Assembly (NCBI RefSeq): GCF_019966495.1
Contig: NZ_JAIMIA010000023.1
Span: 1-59,431, forward strand
DNA: 59,431 bases
Source: Tateyamaria pelophila
GTDB lineage: Bacteria; Pseudomonadota; Alphaproteobacteria; Rhodobacterales; Rhodobacteraceae
Direction of reading: 5' to 3'
Both the position numbers and the translations under genes were made by a program. The notes under the pieces are model-generated. The model was not told the DNA's origin. It saw only the letters and a program-made list of their open reading frames with translations, and ran no database searches. Shown here piece after piece: positions 45,466 to 56,039 of the stretch. Position 1 is the stretch's first letter. Every line of letters starts with the position of its first letter.

Positions 45466-46503
45466 TCAGCCCCCTACGGCCCATCGTGCGTAAATGCCCC
45501 AGAACCAGTCGAACTTGGCTGCAAAGGCCACGAAGACGACCCAGATCAGCGAGAATGGCAGGAAAACCTTCCACCCCAGGCGCATCAACTGGTCATAGCG
45601 ATAGCGCGGCGTGATCGCTTTCACCATGGCGAAGAGGAAGAAGAAGAACGCCATCTTGCCAACCATCCACAGCACACCATCCGGCAGGCCAGGGATCGGC
45701 GACAGCCAGCCACCAAAGAACAAAAGCGACATCAGCGCGCACATCAGGAAGATGGCGATGTATTCGCCCGCCATGAACAACAGGAACGGTGTGGACGAAT
45801 ATTCGACCTGATAGCCCGCGACCAGCTCCGATTCCGCTTCCGGCAAATCGAACGGCGGTCGGTTTGTTTCGGCCAATGCGCTGATAAAGAACAGAAACAC
45901 CATCGGCAAATGCGGCAACCAGTACCAGCCAAAGAAGCCGTAAGCCGAATCCTGAGCATTCACGATGGCTCCGAAGTTCAGCGAGCCGGTCGACAGGATC
46001 ACGCCGATGATGATCAGGCCGATCGACACTTCATAAGAGATCATCTGCGCGGCAGAGCGGAGGGAACCGAGGAACGCATATTTCGAGTTCGATGCCCATC
46101 CACCCATGATGACGCCGTACACTTCAAGCGAGGACACCGCGAACACATAAAGAATAGCGACGTTGATATCGGACAACACCCAGCCGTCGTTGAACGGGAT
46201 CACCGCCCAAGCGATCATCGCAAGCACGAAACTGGTGAGCGGGGCGAGCATAAAGACGGTCTTGTCCGCGCCTGCAGGCACTACGACTTCTTTGACAATA
46301 TATTTCAGCGCGTCCGCCACGGTTTGCAGCAAACCGAAGGTGCCCACGACGTTCGGACCGCGCCGCATCTGCACGGCGGCCCAGATTTTCCGGTCGCCAT
46401 ACACAAGGAACAAGAGAGAAATCATGACAAAGGCCACAACCGCCATAACCTGCGCGAGGACCAGGACGGCGATGCCGCCAGGAGTGGTAAAGAAATCAGC
46501 CAT
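45466..46503 (-). CDS. nuoH: NADH-quinone oxidoreductase subunit H
   Basis: A 345-aa membrane subunit that forms the quinone-access chamber, with eight helices. [34 protein letters not shown] and GYQVEYS are diagnostic and contain the acidic residues of the E-channel. The length is normal. Confidence 0.97.
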   Translation of the reverse strand: MADFFTTPGGIAVLVLAQVMAVVAFVMISLLFLVYGDRKIWAAVQMRRGPNVVGTFGLLQTVADALKYIVKEVVVPAGADKTVFMLAPLTSFVLAMIAWAVIPFNDGWVLSDINVAILYVFAVSSLEVYGVIMGGWASNSKYAFLGSLRSAAQMISYEVSIGLIIIGVILSTGSLNFGAIVNAQDSAYGFFGWYWLPHLPMVFLFFISALAETNRPPFDLPEAESELVAGYQVEYSSTPFLLFMAGEYIAIFLMCALMSLLFFGGWLSPIPGLPDGVLWMVGKMAFFFFLFAMVKAITPRYRYDQLMRLGWKVFLPFSLIWVVFVAFAAKFDWFWGIYARWAVGG

Positions 46504-46509
46504 TTGTCC

Positions 46510-46878
46510 TCACACCGTCGGAATTGTCTTCTCCGCTTGGGGTGCACCCACGACGTCTATGTCGATGGTGCGCACTCCGCGCGGTAGCGCTGGCGTGACC
46601 GTGTAAACAGCATCCGCCCGCCACACGCCAGACTCTTCTTCAATTTTTGTCCGCAAATGACGCGCAAAATCCCGCACTCGGATCAGGCAGCGGCCTGTGA
46701 CGCCAGATTGTGCGTCATGCGTCGCGATTTGCGCGATCGGTTCAAAACATGAAAGCATCGGGCCCGCGTGCCAACCCCTCGGTTGACCACACCGGGTCTT
46801 CGGTCCGACGAGGTCGGCCACTGGCATCGTTTCGCAGTCCGCACGCGGCGTGCAGGTTATGAGTTCCATCGCAGTCAT
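46510..46878 (-). CDS. Uncharacterised protein between nuoG and nuoH
   Basis: A 122-aa soluble protein with several cysteines in its first half ([31 protein letters not shown]). The C-terminal half looks beta-rich. No known family is evident. The start overlaps the nuoG stop by 4 nt (ATGA) and nuoH begins 6 nt after its end, so it is co-translated with nuoG. The cysteines may be structural or metal-binding, which cannot be told here. Confidence 0.6.
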   Translation of the reverse strand: MTAMELITCTPRADCETMPVADLVGPKTRCGQPRGWHAGPMLSCFEPIAQIATHDAQSGVTGRCLIRVRDFARHLRTKIEEESGVWRADAVYTVTPALPRGVRTIDIDVVGAPQAEKTIPTV

Positions 46879-48893
46879 TCAGCGGCCAAGGCCCCTTGTG
46901 CACGGGCTTTGACGCCTGCGCTCAGCTCGGCCATCAACTGGCTGGAGCGGGCGATCGGGTTGGTCAGGTAGAAATCCGTGATGGTCGATGCCAATATGCC
47001 GCCTTCCATCTTGCCCTGCTCCAATGCCGCACCCTCGTTTTGGGCAACAACGTCGATATCCCCCAGATGCGGGTGCGCCGCGACGATGGCCGTGCGCAAT
47101 GCACCGATGTTGTCAAAAGGAAGCGTCGCACCCAACTCGCCCGACAAAGCCCGCAAGATGGCCCAGTTTTCCTTGGCGTCGCCGGGGGCAAAGCTGGCGC
47201 GAGCAGCCAGTTGGGGCCGTCCTTCCGTGTTCACGAACAGGCCCGGCTCTTCGGTATAAGCCGCTCCGGGCAGGATGACGTCAGCGCGATGCGCGCCCCG
47301 GTCGCCATGACTGCCCTGATAGATCACGAAGGCACCGGCCGCGATGTCCACCTCGTCGGCGCCGAGGTTATAGATGACATCCGCGCCGTCGACTGCGGCC
47401 ATCCCGTCCGCGTTGGTTGCGCCGACATCCATCGCGCCTACGCGGGCCGCAGCTGTGTGCAGCACCAAAAGACCGGACTTCGTGCTCTCCGCCAGAGCTT
47501 GCGCCGCCGCCAAAACCGCCGCACCGTCGCTGCGGGTCAAAGCCCCTTGGCCGATGATGATCAGCGATGGCTTTTCGGCGACACCACTATGATCCCGGCC
47601 AAGAAGGTCAGTGATCGTGTCCGTATCAGTACCGATGTGGTTGTATTCAAAAGTCAGATCAACAGCCTCGCCGATCACGCCCACATTCGCGCCCCGCGAC
47701 CATGCCTTGCGCAGCCGTGCGTTCAGCACTGGCGCTTCAAGCCGTGGGTTGGAGCCGATGATCATGATGGCTTCGGCTGTGTCGATGTCTTCGATGCACG
47801 CCGTGCCAACATAGGCGGCGCGATTGCCGCTGGGCAGCTTGGAACCATCCGTGCGGCACTCGACGATACCGCCCTGCCCTTCGATCAGTTGTTTGAGGGC
47901 AAAGGCTGCCTCGACAGGTGCGAGATCGCCGATCAGACCGGCGAGGGATTTCGCCCCCTTGATGGCTGCCGCCGCCTTGCCCAACGCTTCGGGCCAGGTC
48001 GCGGTGCGCAATTTGCCGTTTTCGCGGATAAAGGGCTTGTCCAAACGCTGGCGGCGCAACCCGTCCCAGACAAAGCGGGTCTTGTCCGAAATCCATTCTT
48101 CGTTTGTGCCGTCATGGTTCAGCGGCAGGAAGCGCATGACTTCGCGCCCCTTGGTATCGACCCGGATGCTTGATCCGAGCGCATCCATGACGTCGATACT
48201 TTCCGTCTTGGTCAGTTCCCACGGACGGGCGGTAAAAGCGTAAGGCTTCGACACAAGCGCGCCGACGGGGCACAGATCGATGATGTTGCCCTGCAGGTTC
48301 GAATCGAGAGTTTCCCCAAGGTAGGATGTAATCTCACTGTCTTCACCACGGCCCGTCTGGCCCATTTGCGTGATGCCCGCCACCTCGGTGGTAAAGCGCA
48401 CGCAGCGGGTGCATGAAATACAGCGCGTCATGTGCGTCTCGACCAGTGGGCCAAGGTCCAGATCGTCTACGGCACGCTTGGGTTCGCGAAAGCGGCTGAA
48501 ATCAACACCGTAGGCCATGGCCTGATCCTGCAAATCGCACTCGCCGCCCTGATCGCAGATCGGGCAATCGAGCGGATGGTTGATCAGCAGGAATTCCATG
48601 ACGCCCTCGCGGGCCTTTTTGACCATGGGCGAATTGGTCTTTATGACGGGCGGCGCCCCTTCGGGACCGGGGCGCAGATCCTTGACCTGCATCGCGCAGG
48701 AGGCCGCTGGCTTGGGCGGCCCACCGACAACCTCAACCAGACACATCCGGCAGTTCCCGGCAATCGACAGTCGCTCGTGATAACAGAAGCGGGGAATTTC
48801 GATGCCCGCCTCTTCGCACGCCTGGATCAGGGTCAGCGCCCCTTCCACTTCGATTTCCTGCCCGTCGATGATGATCTTGCGTAGGTTGCTCAT
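46875..48893 (-). CDS. nuoG: NADH-quinone oxidoreductase subunit G
   Basis: A 672-aa Fe-S subunit of the peripheral arm. The N-terminal [2Fe-2S] site is in [19 protein letters not shown], followed by the His-Cys site [14 protein letters not shown] and the four-cysteine site [10 protein letters not shown]; the rest is a molybdopterin-oxidoreductase-like domain without cofactor. The length is like the mitochondrial 75-kDa subunit and shorter than E. coli NuoG. Confidence 0.97.
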   Translation of the reverse strand: MSNLRKIIIDGQEIEVEGALTLIQACEEAGIEIPRFCYHERLSIAGNCRMCLVEVVGGPPKPAASCAMQVKDLRPGPEGAPPVIKTNSPMVKKAREGVMEFLLINHPLDCPICDQGGECDLQDQAMAYGVDFSRFREPKRAVDDLDLGPLVETHMTRCISCTRCVRFTTEVAGITQMGQTGRGEDSEITSYLGETLDSNLQGNIIDLCPVGALVSKPYAFTARPWELTKTESIDVMDALGSSIRVDTKGREVMRFLPLNHDGTNEEWISDKTRFVWDGLRRQRLDKPFIRENGKLRTATWPEALGKAAAAIKGAKSLAGLIGDLAPVEAAFALKQLIEGQGGIVECRTDGSKLPSGNRAAYVGTACIEDIDTAEAIMIIGSNPRLEAPVLNARLRKAWSRGANVGVIGEAVDLTFEYNHIGTDTDTITDLLGRDHSGVAEKPSLIIIGQGALTRSDGAAVLAAAQALAESTKSGLLVLHTAAARVGAMDVGATNADGMAAVDGADVIYNLGADEVDIAAGAFVIYQGSHGDRGAHRADVILPGAAYTEEPGLFVNTEGRPQLAARASFAPGDAKENWAILRALSGELGATLPFDNIGALRTAIVAAHPHLGDIDVVAQNEGAALEQGKMEGGILASTITDFYLTNPIARSSQLMAELSAGVKARAQGALAAE

Positions 48894-48896
48894 GCG

Positions 48897-49295
48897 TCAC
48901 TTCATCCTCAGTAGGGCGCCAATCTGGCCACCTTTTTCAATCTCAGCCTTGCCCAGAGCGCAATAGGTTTCTGGTTTGTCCTTATCCACGCCACGCGAGA
49001 ACATGTATGCATCACGCAGGTCGCGCTGGCGCTCTTTGTCCGCGTCGGAATTTATGTACGCGTTGATCTCGGTCTCGGAATATCCCATGTCACGGGCCTT
49101 TGACTTCAATCCATAAACCAGACCGTTGGCTCGCAGCAACCGCGCGGAAATGTCATCGCATTTCTTGCGTATCTTATCCGCGATCCGCACTTCTACAAGC
49201 AGGCCGTCGATCTCAGGCACATCACGAAGATGCGGATTGGCCGAAGCGGTTCCAGCGGTCATACATAAAATCAAAGTCATAGTCATCGCGCGCAT
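48897..49295 (-). CDS. DUF5333 protein
   Basis: A 132-aa protein with a signal peptide (TMTLILCMTAGTASA). The mature part (EIDGLLVEVRIADKIRKKC, and later GYSETEINAYINSDADKER) matches DUF5333, a Rhodobacterales family found in nuo operons. It is probably periplasmic. I chose the ATG at 49295, with GGAGAG upstream; a longer frame upstream lacks this. It precedes nuoG by 3 nt. Confidence 0.75.
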   Translation of the reverse strand: MRAMTMTLILCMTAGTASANPHLRDVPEIDGLLVEVRIADKIRKKCDDISARLLRANGLVYGLKSKARDMGYSETEINAYINSDADKERQRDLRDAYMFSRGVDKDKPETYCALGKAEIEKGGQIGALLRMK

Positions 49296-49415
49296 CACAT
49301 CTCTCCACGGCTTGTGTATCTCGTACACCATATGGGAAAGCACTGGTCTGCTATGCAATATCAACACAGTACACAACCCGCCAGCGCGAAAATAACGTCG
49401 CGGCGGCCGACATTA

Positions 49416-49793
49416 TTATTGCGGTGTACACGTACCGCGCAAAATCAGCCTGTCATTGTCGATGATGAGGGTTCCGTCCGCGGCATCCGGCCCCTGGGCC
49501 CAATCCATGTCCGAGGAGCCGAAGTTCTTGATGCAATAGCGTGTGGCCTCATACCGCCCCGCCTCGCGCGCGCCCAAAATCGAAGAGGACGCGGGTGCAA
49601 CAGTAACCTCGAAAAAATCGCGCTGCTTATCGATGGCGCTCGCGCTCGAGCGAAAGTTCACACCGTCAAATGCAATCTTGTCCGCCCTGATGCCCCCACT
49701 GCATGCAGACACCAGAAGGGCAGCCATGAGCAACGCACCCATCCACAGCGTCGGGCGCATATCCGTCAGAGCAAGCGATCTGATCTTGGTCAT
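49416..49793 (-). CDS. Small predicted lipoprotein in the nuo cluster
   Basis: A 125-aa protein with a lipobox (LVSAC, lipidated Cys near residue 31) after a hydrophobic segment, so probably anchored in the envelope. The mature part ends TLIIDNDRLILRGTC and shares no recognisable domain. A gap of 120 nt separates it from the DUF5333 gene, leaving room for a separate promoter. Its function is unknown. Confidence 0.6.
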   Translation of the reverse strand: MTKIRSLALTDMRPTLWMGALLMAALLVSACSGGIRADKIAFDGVNFRSSASAIDKQRDFFEVTVAPASSSILGAREAGRYEATRYCIKNFGSSDMDWAQGPDAADGTLIIDNDRLILRGTCTPQ

Positions 49794-49829
49794 TTCCGTC
49801 TTCTCCACCGAAGCGCCCCCATGGGTGCG

Positions 49830-50282
49830 TTAGATCGGCTTGTCTTTCAAGTGACTCCAGCCAAAGGCATAATCACTATTGCCATGGTTCGCCAGATGAT
49901 GAAAGCGCTCCATCGCCTCCGTGATCGTTGGCCGATGCCCATCCGGCACCCACCACATTACCAGGCGCAATCCCTGATCCGGGTCGTACCATTCACCTTT
50001 GCGGTCGTAAAACTGCTTGTGAACGGTGTTCCAGACAAAATTCCCGAGAGTTTCGGCGTCTTGCCAGACGGACAAGGTGGATGCGGTCCGCGGATTGCCG
50101 CCCAGCACACCTTCGGCATCCAATTGAGCCGCTTCCATCTCATTCCCCACAAGATGCCAGACATAACCCGGGCTGCGGCGTGCGATGTCATAAACCCTGT
50201 CCAGATTGTCTGCAAAATCAGCCACCCGCGGATCATCCCAATCGTATTTCAGGGTTCCTATGTTGAACTCAGCGAGATGCAT
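49830..50282 (-). CDS. DUF3291 protein
   Basis: A 150-aa protein. HLAEFNIGTLKYDWDDPRV at the start and LSVWQDAETLGNFVWNTVHK followed by MVMWWVP-like residues match DUF3291, a ferredoxin-like dimeric alpha/beta barrel family related to heme-degrading and monooxygenase folds. No catalytic residue can be named. The ATG at 50282 has GAGG 8 nt upstream and lies inside the end of the preceding gene. Confidence 0.7.
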   Translation of the reverse strand: MHLAEFNIGTLKYDWDDPRVADFADNLDRVYDIARRSPGYVWHLVGNEMEAAQLDAEGVLGGNPRTASTLSVWQDAETLGNFVWNTVHKQFYDRKGEWYDPDQGLRLVMWWVPDGHRPTITEAMERFHHLANHGNSDYAFGWSHLKDKPI

Positions 50283-50550
50283 CGTCATGGCCTCTGATCT
50301 TGTTTGAAACAGATTTGGCCAATGCAAACAAAACGATGAACGCGCCAAGACCGGCTACGCCCAGAACTGTTTCGAACACGTAAGCAGGCACCCGAAGGAC
50401 GTACAAAACTACAAACAGAGCGGCAGGCAATGCAAATATTCCAACGGCGACCGCCCAGGACGCGAGCCGTGACCATCCATCGGCACGGGCCAGAACAAAA
50501 ACGCTCAGCCCGAACAGAATGACGATCGCGATCGTAAAGAAGCTGTCCAT
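50269..50550 (-). CDS. Small integral membrane protein in the nuo cluster
   Basis: A 93-aa protein with three hydrophobic segments (FFTIAIVILFGLSVFVLA, ASWAVAVGIFALPAALFVV and VFETVLGVAGLGAFIVLFAL). I set the start at 50550, which begins the first membrane segment; the frame is open for 41 codons upstream but those residues do not look like part of this protein. It overlaps the DUF3291 gene by 14 nt. No family is recognised. Confidence 0.55.
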   Translation of the reverse strand: MDSFFTIAIVILFGLSVFVLARADGWSRLASWAVAVGIFALPAALFVVLYVLRVPAYVFETVLGVAGLGAFIVLFALAKSVSNKIRGHDDASR

Positions 50551-50806
50551 CAAATGCCAATCCTCAGCGATTCGGGAATTGCCGTTAAATCCGGGCGTGC
50601 CGACGCGCCCGCCATGCTCTGGATCTTGCCAATCATATATCACGGCCCCCGCGTTAAAGTGAGCGGAGCGCATCCATGTACTTCAAAGGAGTGTTGCGCT
50701 TCAGAACAAACCAAAAATCACGAACACCAAGACAGATGAGATTGAACCGACAGTATGCGCCAGTTGAAATACCATGGGCCGACGGACGACGACCGAGGTC
50801 AAATTG

Positions 50807-52084
50807 TCACTCAGCCGCAATCCGTTTGCTGGCAATCCGATCCTCAATCTCGCCCCGGAAATTCTTGATCAACCCTTGGATCGGCCAGGCTGCCGCATCG
50901 CCAAGCGCGCAGATCGTGTGGCCTTCGACCTGTTTTGTAACGTCGAGAAGCATGTCGATTTCCTCGACCTCGGCCTCGCCCTTTACCAGACGGTCCATCA
51001 CCCGCATCATCCATCCGGTGCCTTCGCGGCAGGGCGTGCACTGGCCACAGCTTTCGTGCTTGTAGAATTTGGACAACCGCCAGATCGCTTTGATGATGTC
51101 GGTGCTTTCGTCCATCACGATGACGGCGGCGGTTCCGAGGGATGACCCTTTTTCCTTGAGCGCGTCGAAATCCATGATCGCATCGCGCATGTTCTCGCCG
51201 CGCACCATCGGCACCGACGAGCCGCCAGGAATCACGGCCTTGAGGTTGTCCCAGCCGCCGCGGATACCGCCGCAATGCTTTTCGATCAACTCTTCGAAGG
51301 GGATGCTCATCGCTTCTTCGACGACGCAGGGGTTGTTCACGTGCCCCGATATCGCGAAAAGCTTGGTGCCCGCATTGTTCGGCCGACCAAAGCCCGAAAA
51401 CCACGACGCGCCGCGGCGCAGGATCGTCGGCACGACGGCGATGGATTCGACATTGTTCACCGTGGTCGGGCAGCCATAGAGGCCGGCACCGGCGGGAAAC
51501 GGCGGCTTCATCCGCGGCATGCCCTTCTTGCCTTCAAGCGATTCGAGCAACGCAGTTTCCTCGCCGCAGATATAGGCCCCTGCCCCGTGGTGCAGATAAA
51601 TGTCGAAATCCCAGCCCGAACCCGACGCATTCGGGCCAACCAGACCCGCATCATAAGCCTCATCGATCGCCGCCTGAAGCGCCTCTTTCTCGCGGATGTA
51701 CTCTCCACGAATGTAGATGTAGCACGCATGAGCATTCATCGCGAAAGACGCGATCAGACAGCCCTCGATCAGTGTATGGGGATCATGCCGCATGATCTCG
51801 CGGTCTTTGCACGTTCCGGGTTCTGATTCGTCCGCATTCACGACCAGATAGGCAGGACGGCCATCGCTTTCCTTGGGCATGAAGGACCACTTCAGACCTG
51901 TCGGAAAGCCCGCGCCGCCGCGCCCGCGCAGACCGCTGTCCTTCATTTCCTGAACAACCCAGTCGCGACCCTTCTGGATCAGCTTGTCGGTGCCATCCCA
52001 ATGGCCACGCGCCTGAGCGCCTTTCAGCGTCCGATCGTGCATTCCGTAAAGGTTGGTAAAGATCCGATCTTTATCAGCAAGCAT
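50807..52084 (-). CDS. nuoF: NADH-quinone oxidoreductase subunit F
   Basis: A 425-aa subunit that binds NADH and [18 protein letters not shown] is the nucleotide loop, [19 protein letters not shown] the FMN/NADH region, and [15 protein letters not shown] with a later Cys in [10 protein letters not shown] the [4Fe-4S] cluster N3. A GTG two codons upstream of the chosen ATG is possible. It follows DUF5337. Confidence 0.96.
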   Translation of the reverse strand: MLADKDRIFTNLYGMHDRTLKGAQARGHWDGTDKLIQKGRDWVVQEMKDSGLRGRGGAGFPTGLKWSFMPKESDGRPAYLVVNADESEPGTCKDREIMRHDPHTLIEGCLIASFAMNAHACYIYIRGEYIREKEALQAAIDEAYDAGLVGPNASGSGWDFDIYLHHGAGAYICGEETALLESLEGKKGMPRMKPPFPAGAGLYGCPTTVNNVESIAVVPTILRRGASWFSGFGRPNNAGTKLFAISGHVNNPCVVEEAMSIPFEELIEKHCGGIRGGWDNLKAVIPGGSSVPMVRGENMRDAIMDFDALKEKGSSLGTAAVIVMDESTDIIKAIWRLSKFYKHESCGQCTPCREGTGWMMRVMDRLVKGEAEVEEIDMLLDVTKQVEGHTICALGDAAAWPIQGLIKNFRGEIEDRIASKRIAAE

Positions 52085-52090
52085 GCGCAC

Positions 52091-52315
52091 TTAATCCTTG
52101 TCATTCTGGCGGCTGCGCCAGATCCCGATTGCAATCCAAAACGCCCAGCCGAAACCGGCAAGGGCCGCAAGATCAAATAGGGCGCGGGTCCGATTGGACA
52201 GCCCCAGATATGATCCCGCCACATTGGCACAGACCCAGAGAATCCCGACCCCGGCGATCACCAGCGCCAGCCGTTGGCCCGCCGATGCGGAATTTCCCTG
52301 TCTTTGCACCATCAT
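52091..52315 (-). CDS. DUF5337 membrane protein
   Basis: A 74-aa protein with two hydrophobic helices (LALVIAGVGILWVCANVAG and LFDLAALAGFGWAFWIAIG) and a basic C-terminus. It matches DUF5337, a small family restricted to Rhodobacterales nuo operons. It lies between the HhH membrane protein and nuoF with short gaps, and may be an accessory membrane subunit. Confidence 0.72.
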   Translation of the reverse strand: MMVQRQGNSASAGQRLALVIAGVGILWVCANVAGSYLGLSNRTRALFDLAALAGFGWAFWIAIGIWRSRQNDKD

Positions 52316-52324
52316 CCTTCAGCG

Positions 52325-53026
52325 TTAATAAACGCCGCCTTTTTTGACCTTGGCCGAAAACTCTGTGGTTCCGCCCTCGGCCAGAGTTTTTGCCTGTTCA
52401 ACCCAATTGTCCCGGCTCACACGGCCTTTGAAGCCTTCCAGATTCTCATCGACCCAAGCAATTTCATCTGCGCCCCAAGACGCGATCTGATCGAAGTGGT
52501 AAAAACCCATCGAATGCAGAACACCTTCGAGTTTTGGACCGACACCCTTGATCTGTTTGAGATTGTCAGGGCCGTCTTCACGGGCCGCCTCAAGCGTTTG
52601 TGGCTTTGTGCCCGGCCCATCATTAGCAGGCGCGGCAGGTTTCGTCTTGGGTGTCGCGGGTGCAGCCGCCGCTTTCGATTCGTATTTCCATTCGCCTTTT
52701 CGTGCGGCCAAATCATCCTGGCCTGGCATCGGTTTGGACGATTGCACACCGGACCGAGTGGACTCGGATGCTGCAGCACGCTGGGCGGCGGAAGGAGCAG
52801 AATTGTCCGTGATCTCAGACGCGCCGCCCAAGGGCGGCAAGGGCCGACACATGATGACACTGATCAACACACCGGCTGCTGCAAAAACCACGGCACCTAT
52901 GAACGCAGCCTGCAAAAAGCTCCAACCGCCAAGCACCATGAGTAGTACAGCGGCCAATGCGCCTGCAAATGCCGCGACCAACCAGCTGCCCAAGGCGCAG
53001 CCCACCATCGCTTGATTGTTGTTCAT
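52325..53026 (-). CDS. Membrane-anchored helix-hairpin-helix protein
   Basis: A 233-aa protein. Two hydrophobic helices in the first 60 residues (ALGSWLVAAFAGALAAVLL and AAFIGAVVFAAAGVLISVI), then an Ala/Pro-rich linker, then from about residue 150 a HhH domain (LKQIKGVGPKLEGVLHSMG). This C-terminal domain is closely similar to the C-terminus of NuoE encoded just upstream (FYHFDQIASW against [18 protein letters not shown] in both). The two genes likely arose by domain duplication. Its role is unknown; attachment of NuoE-like domains to the membrane is a possibility. Confidence 0.75.
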   Translation of the reverse strand: MNNNQAMVGCALGSWLVAAFAGALAAVLLMVLGGWSFLQAAFIGAVVFAAAGVLISVIMCRPLPPLGGASEITDNSAPSAAQRAAASESTRSGVQSSKPMPGQDDLAARKGEWKYESKAAAAPATPKTKPAAPANDGPGTKPQTLEAAREDGPDNLKQIKGVGPKLEGVLHSMGFYHFDQIASWGADEIAWVDENLEGFKGRVSRDNWVEQAKTLAEGGTTEFSAKVKKGGVY

Positions 53027-53070
53027 CTGTGTTCCTCTCCCGGTTTTAGCTAACCCTATGATTCAATAAC

Positions 53071-54180
53071 TTATTCGTCGTCCATCCCGTCCTTCTTCGC
53101 ACGTTTGGAGGAATCCGTTTCACCAACGTCTGCCAATGCGGTTGCCTGCGCGACCCAATCGTCCCGGCTTGCGCGCCCCTTGAAGCCTTCGAGGTTCTGA
53201 TCCACCCAAGCCACTTCGTCCGGTGTCCAGGTTGCAATCTGGTCAAAATGAAAGAACCCGAGATTGTTGAGCAAAGTTTCGAGCTTGGGGCCGATACCTT
53301 TGATCATCTTCAAATCGTCCGCACCCGTGTCCCGCGCCGCAGTCAGGCCCGCTGGCTTGGCACCGAGGCCTTTTGAAGCCTTTTCAAGGACTTCCTTAGG
53401 CGCATCCGGAGATTTGGCTTTCTCTGGCGCGGTTTTCCCGGTCGCTTTCGGTTGCGCCGACGCATTGGCCGCCTTGCCCTGCCACGGCGCAATCAAGGGC
53501 ACTTCGGTGCCATCAATGCGTTTCACCGTGTCACCAATGTCCACCGCCAGTTGGACAGAGGCATTATATTTGGTGTGACCGCTGTCGAAATCCTTGAGCG
53601 AGGTAAGCCCGTGGAGCGGTTCAGACGCATAGCGGCCGTTTTGCGGCCCGGGCGTCGGCACTTCACCGGCGGCCAGCGCGTCGATCAATTCACCCATGCG
53701 CGCGGTTGTGAGATCTTCGTAATAATCCTTGCCGATCTGTGCCATCGGCGCATTCGTGCAAGAACCAAGACATTCAACCTCTTCCCAACTGAACTTGCCA
53801 TCTGCAGACAGCTGGTGCGGTTTCGCCGCGATCTTTTCCTTGCAGACAGCCACGAGATCTTCGGCGCCGCAAATCATGCACGACGTCGTACCGCAGATTT
53901 GAATATGTGCAACGGAACCAACAGGTTGCAATTGAAACATGAAGTAAAACGAAGCCACTTCAAGTGCGCGGATATAGGCCAGATCCAGCATATCCGCGAC
54001 GGTCTCAAGGGCGGGACGGGTCAACCAGCCTTCCTGCTCCTGTGCTCGCCAGAGCAGCGGGATGATGGCCGAGGCCTGACGGCCTTCGGGGTACTTGGTG
54101 ATCTGCGCTTCGGCCCACGCCTGGTTGGCGGGCGTGAAGGCGAAGCTGTCGGGCTGTGTGTGGTGAAGGCGGCGGAGCAT
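53071..54180 (-). CDS. nuoE: NADH-quinone oxidoreductase subunit E with C-terminal HhH extension
   Basis: A 369-aa protein, much longer than E. coli NuoE (166 aa). The thioredoxin-like domain binds a [2Fe-2S] cluster (N1a) through CGTTSCM and CLGSC. After about residue 210 comes a linker rich in Ala, Lys and Pro, and from about 285 a helix-hairpin-helix domain ([19 protein letters not shown]), followed by an acidic end. Extended NuoE is known in alphaproteobacteria, but the HhH part's role is not established. The start is 36 nt after a dispersed repeat. Confidence 0.93.
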   Translation of the reverse strand: MLRRLHHTQPDSFAFTPANQAWAEAQITKYPEGRQASAIIPLLWRAQEQEGWLTRPALETVADMLDLAYIRALEVASFYFMFQLQPVGSVAHIQICGTTSCMICGAEDLVAVCKEKIAAKPHQLSADGKFSWEEVECLGSCTNAPMAQIGKDYYEDLTTARMGELIDALAAGEVPTPGPQNGRYASEPLHGLTSLKDFDSGHTKYNASVQLAVDIGDTVKRIDGTEVPLIAPWQGKAANASAQPKATGKTAPEKAKSPDAPKEVLEKASKGLGAKPAGLTAARDTGADDLKMIKGIGPKLETLLNNLGFFHFDQIATWTPDEVAWVDQNLEGFKGRASRDDWVAQATALADVGETDSSKRAKKDGMDDE

Positions 54181-54216
54181 TAAGTCTGACCCTTGGTAAG
54201 TGTTGAGGCGTCGGGA

Positions 54217-54252
54217 GCCTCCGGCGGGAGTTTATCTGGCAAGATGAAGTGG
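54217..54252 (-). repeat. Intra-operonic dispersed repeat, copy 3
   Basis: On the minus strand the sequence runs CACTTCATCTTGCC and then GATAAACTCCCGCCGGAGGC, identical to copy 1 (4126-4161) over the last 33 bases. It lies directly after the nuoD stop and 36 nt before the nuoE start, again in the sense orientation. Confidence 0.88.
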
Positions 54253-54254
54253 GA

Positions 54255-55469
54255 TCAGCGATCAATCTCTCCGAATACCACATCCATGGTGCCGATAATG
54301 GCGGCCACATCGGCCAACTGATGGCCCGTGCTCATGTAGTCCATCGCCTGCAGATGCAGGAAGCCGGGCGCGCGGATTTTGGAGCGGTAGGGTTTGTTGG
54401 ACCCATCGGCGACGAGGTAGACGCCGAACTCCCCCTTGGGGGCTTCGACAGCGCAATACACCTCGCCTGCCGGCACGTGGAACCCTTCGGTGTAGAGCTT
54501 GAAGTGATGGATCAGGCTTTCCATTGACGTTTTCATGTCGGAGCGCGAGGGTGGTGTGATCTTGCCGCGCGCCAGAATATCGCCTGGACAATCGCGCAGC
54601 TTGGCGATGGCCTGTTTGATGATCGACACTGATTGGCGCATTTCTTCCATGCGCACCAGATAGCGATCATAGCAATCGCCGTTTTTGCCGACGGGGATCT
54701 GGAAGTCGAACTCGTCATAGCACTCGTAAGGCTGCGACCGGCGCAAATCCCATGCCATGCCGGAGCCACGGACCATCACGCCGGAGAAACCATAGTTCAG
54801 TGCGTCTTCCTGAGTCACAACGCCGATATCGGCATTGCGTTGTTTGAAAATGCGGTTTTCGGTCAGCAACCCGTCGATATCGTCCATTACACGGGGAAAC
54901 TCATGCGCCCATTGTTCGATATCGTCGAGCAGCGCGTCAGGCAGGTCCTGATGCACTCCGCCGGGGCGGAAATACGCTGCGTGCAGACGTGCGCCGCAGG
55001 CCCGTTCGTAAAAGATCATCAGCTTTTCACGCTCTTCGAAGCCCCACAGCGGCGGGGTCAGCGCGCCAACGTCCATCGCCTGCGTCGTAACGTTCAGCAA
55101 ATGGTTCAGCACGCGACCGATCTCGGAATACAGAACCCGGATCAGCGAGGCGCGGCGCGGCACCTCGACACCTGTCAGCTTTTCGATGGCCAGACACCAG
55201 GCATGTTCCTGATTCATCGGCGCGACATAGTCGAGGCGATCGAAATAGGGCAGGTTTTGCAGGTAGGTGCGCGATTCCATCAGCTTTTCGGTGCCACGGT
55301 GCAGCAGGCCGATATGCGGATCGCAACGTTCGACAATCTCGCCGTCCAGTTCAAGAACCAGGCGCAAAACACCATGCGCCGCAGGGTGTTGCGGGCCGAA
55401 GTTGATGTTGAAATTACGGATTTTCTGTTCACCCGTGAGGGCGTCGTCGAATTTCGAGCCGTCCATCAT
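54255..55469 (-). CDS. nuoD: NADH-quinone oxidoreductase subunit D
   Basis: A 404-aa 49-kDa-type subunit lining the quinone site. [22 protein letters not shown] near the N-terminus, [12 protein letters not shown] and the C-terminal DVVFGEIDR are all diagnostic; the conserved HPAAH histidine and a Tyr in [10 protein letters not shown] form the quinone pocket. It is separate from nuoC, unlike the fused E. coli protein. Confidence 0.97.
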   Translation of the reverse strand: MMDGSKFDDALTGEQKIRNFNINFGPQHPAAHGVLRLVLELDGEIVERCDPHIGLLHRGTEKLMESRTYLQNLPYFDRLDYVAPMNQEHAWCLAIEKLTGVEVPRRASLIRVLYSEIGRVLNHLLNVTTQAMDVGALTPPLWGFEEREKLMIFYERACGARLHAAYFRPGGVHQDLPDALLDDIEQWAHEFPRVMDDIDGLLTENRIFKQRNADIGVVTQEDALNYGFSGVMVRGSGMAWDLRRSQPYECYDEFDFQIPVGKNGDCYDRYLVRMEEMRQSVSIIKQAIAKLRDCPGDILARGKITPPSRSDMKTSMESLIHHFKLYTEGFHVPAGEVYCAVEAPKGEFGVYLVADGSNKPYRSKIRAPGFLHLQAMDYMSTGHQLADVAAIIGTMDVVFGEIDR

Positions 55470-55476
55470 AGTGTCC

Positions 55477-55866
55477 TTATCCTTCCGTCATCGGACCGGT
55501 CATGGTCCGAAATACTTTTGTCATCAGTTTCCACGTCCCGTCGACGCGGATGAAGCCAAGATGGTCTTCGTAGCGCATCGGCGGCACATCCACCCAAAGA
55601 TGCACGCGGGCAATCTCATCCCCAGACACATTTACACTAAATATCTCATAAGACGGTGCGCCAGGAAATGCGTCACGGCCTCGCACACGCTCAAGATAGG
55701 CCGCCTTGTCCCAGAACTGCGCCTCTCCCGTCGGGGTTACTGCCGTCATCAGGAACTTGTCGTGACACATGTCCACAAACACATCTGCCGTCGAAAAATG
55801 GATTGCCTCGCAATAGGCAACTGCGAGCGAGCGGATCGTTTCTTGTGTCGGGGTCCGGACATCCAT
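55477..55866 (-). CDS. NTF2/SnoaL-like protein in the nuo cluster
   Basis: A 129-aa protein with an N-terminal helix ([20 protein letters not shown]), [10 protein letters not shown], and a beta sheet ending [20 protein letters not shown], the pattern of NTF2-fold (putative lumazine-binding) proteins. The start overlaps the stop of the 55-codon gene by one base (TGATG). Its ligand is unknown. Inside the operon it separates nuoC from nuoD together with that small gene. Confidence 0.75.
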   Translation of the reverse strand: MDVRTPTQETIRSLAVAYCEAIHFSTADVFVDMCHDKFLMTAVTPTGEAQFWDKAAYLERVRGRDAFPGAPSYEIFSVNVSGDEIARVHLWVDVPPMRYEDHLGFIRVDGTWKLMTKVFRTMTGPMTEG

Positions 55867-56033
55867 CAGCGTTTTTCCAGCTCTTGCAGCTTCATCGCCA
55901 TGATCCACAACAGCACGATGGTTCCAACCGGTAACACGCAAAACAGCGCCCAGTATTGGTTCATCCCGAAATGCGGCAGCAGCTTGAACATCGGGATGAT
56001 GGTGGCCGCGGCGATCGCAACCCATATCAGCAT
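55866..56033 (-). CDS. 55-codon membrane protein between nuoC and nuoD
   Basis: A short reading frame starting MLIWVAIAAATIIPMF at 56033 and ending MAMKLQELEKR at 55866. It has two hydrophobic segments (LIWVAIAAATIIPMFKLL and YWALFCVLPVGTIVLLWIM) with a positive C-terminus. The stop overlaps the start of the NTF2-like gene by one base and nuoC ends 6 nt upstream, so the translation context is that of a real gene. It could be a small accessory subunit or assembly factor for the membrane arm. The family is not recognised with certainty; a PLDc_N-like helical hairpin is the nearest impression. Confidence 0.7.
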   Translation of the reverse strand: MLIWVAIAAATIIPMFKLLPHFGMNQYWALFCVLPVGTIVLLWIMAMKLQELEKR

Positions 56034-56039
56034 GTCCAA

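Noticed and set aside
50701..50775. 24-codon hydrophobic frame on the minus strand between nuoF and the small membrane protein gene
   Set aside because: It has a membrane-helix-like sequence, but no ribosome binding site and no coupling to neighbours, and its length is within chance.
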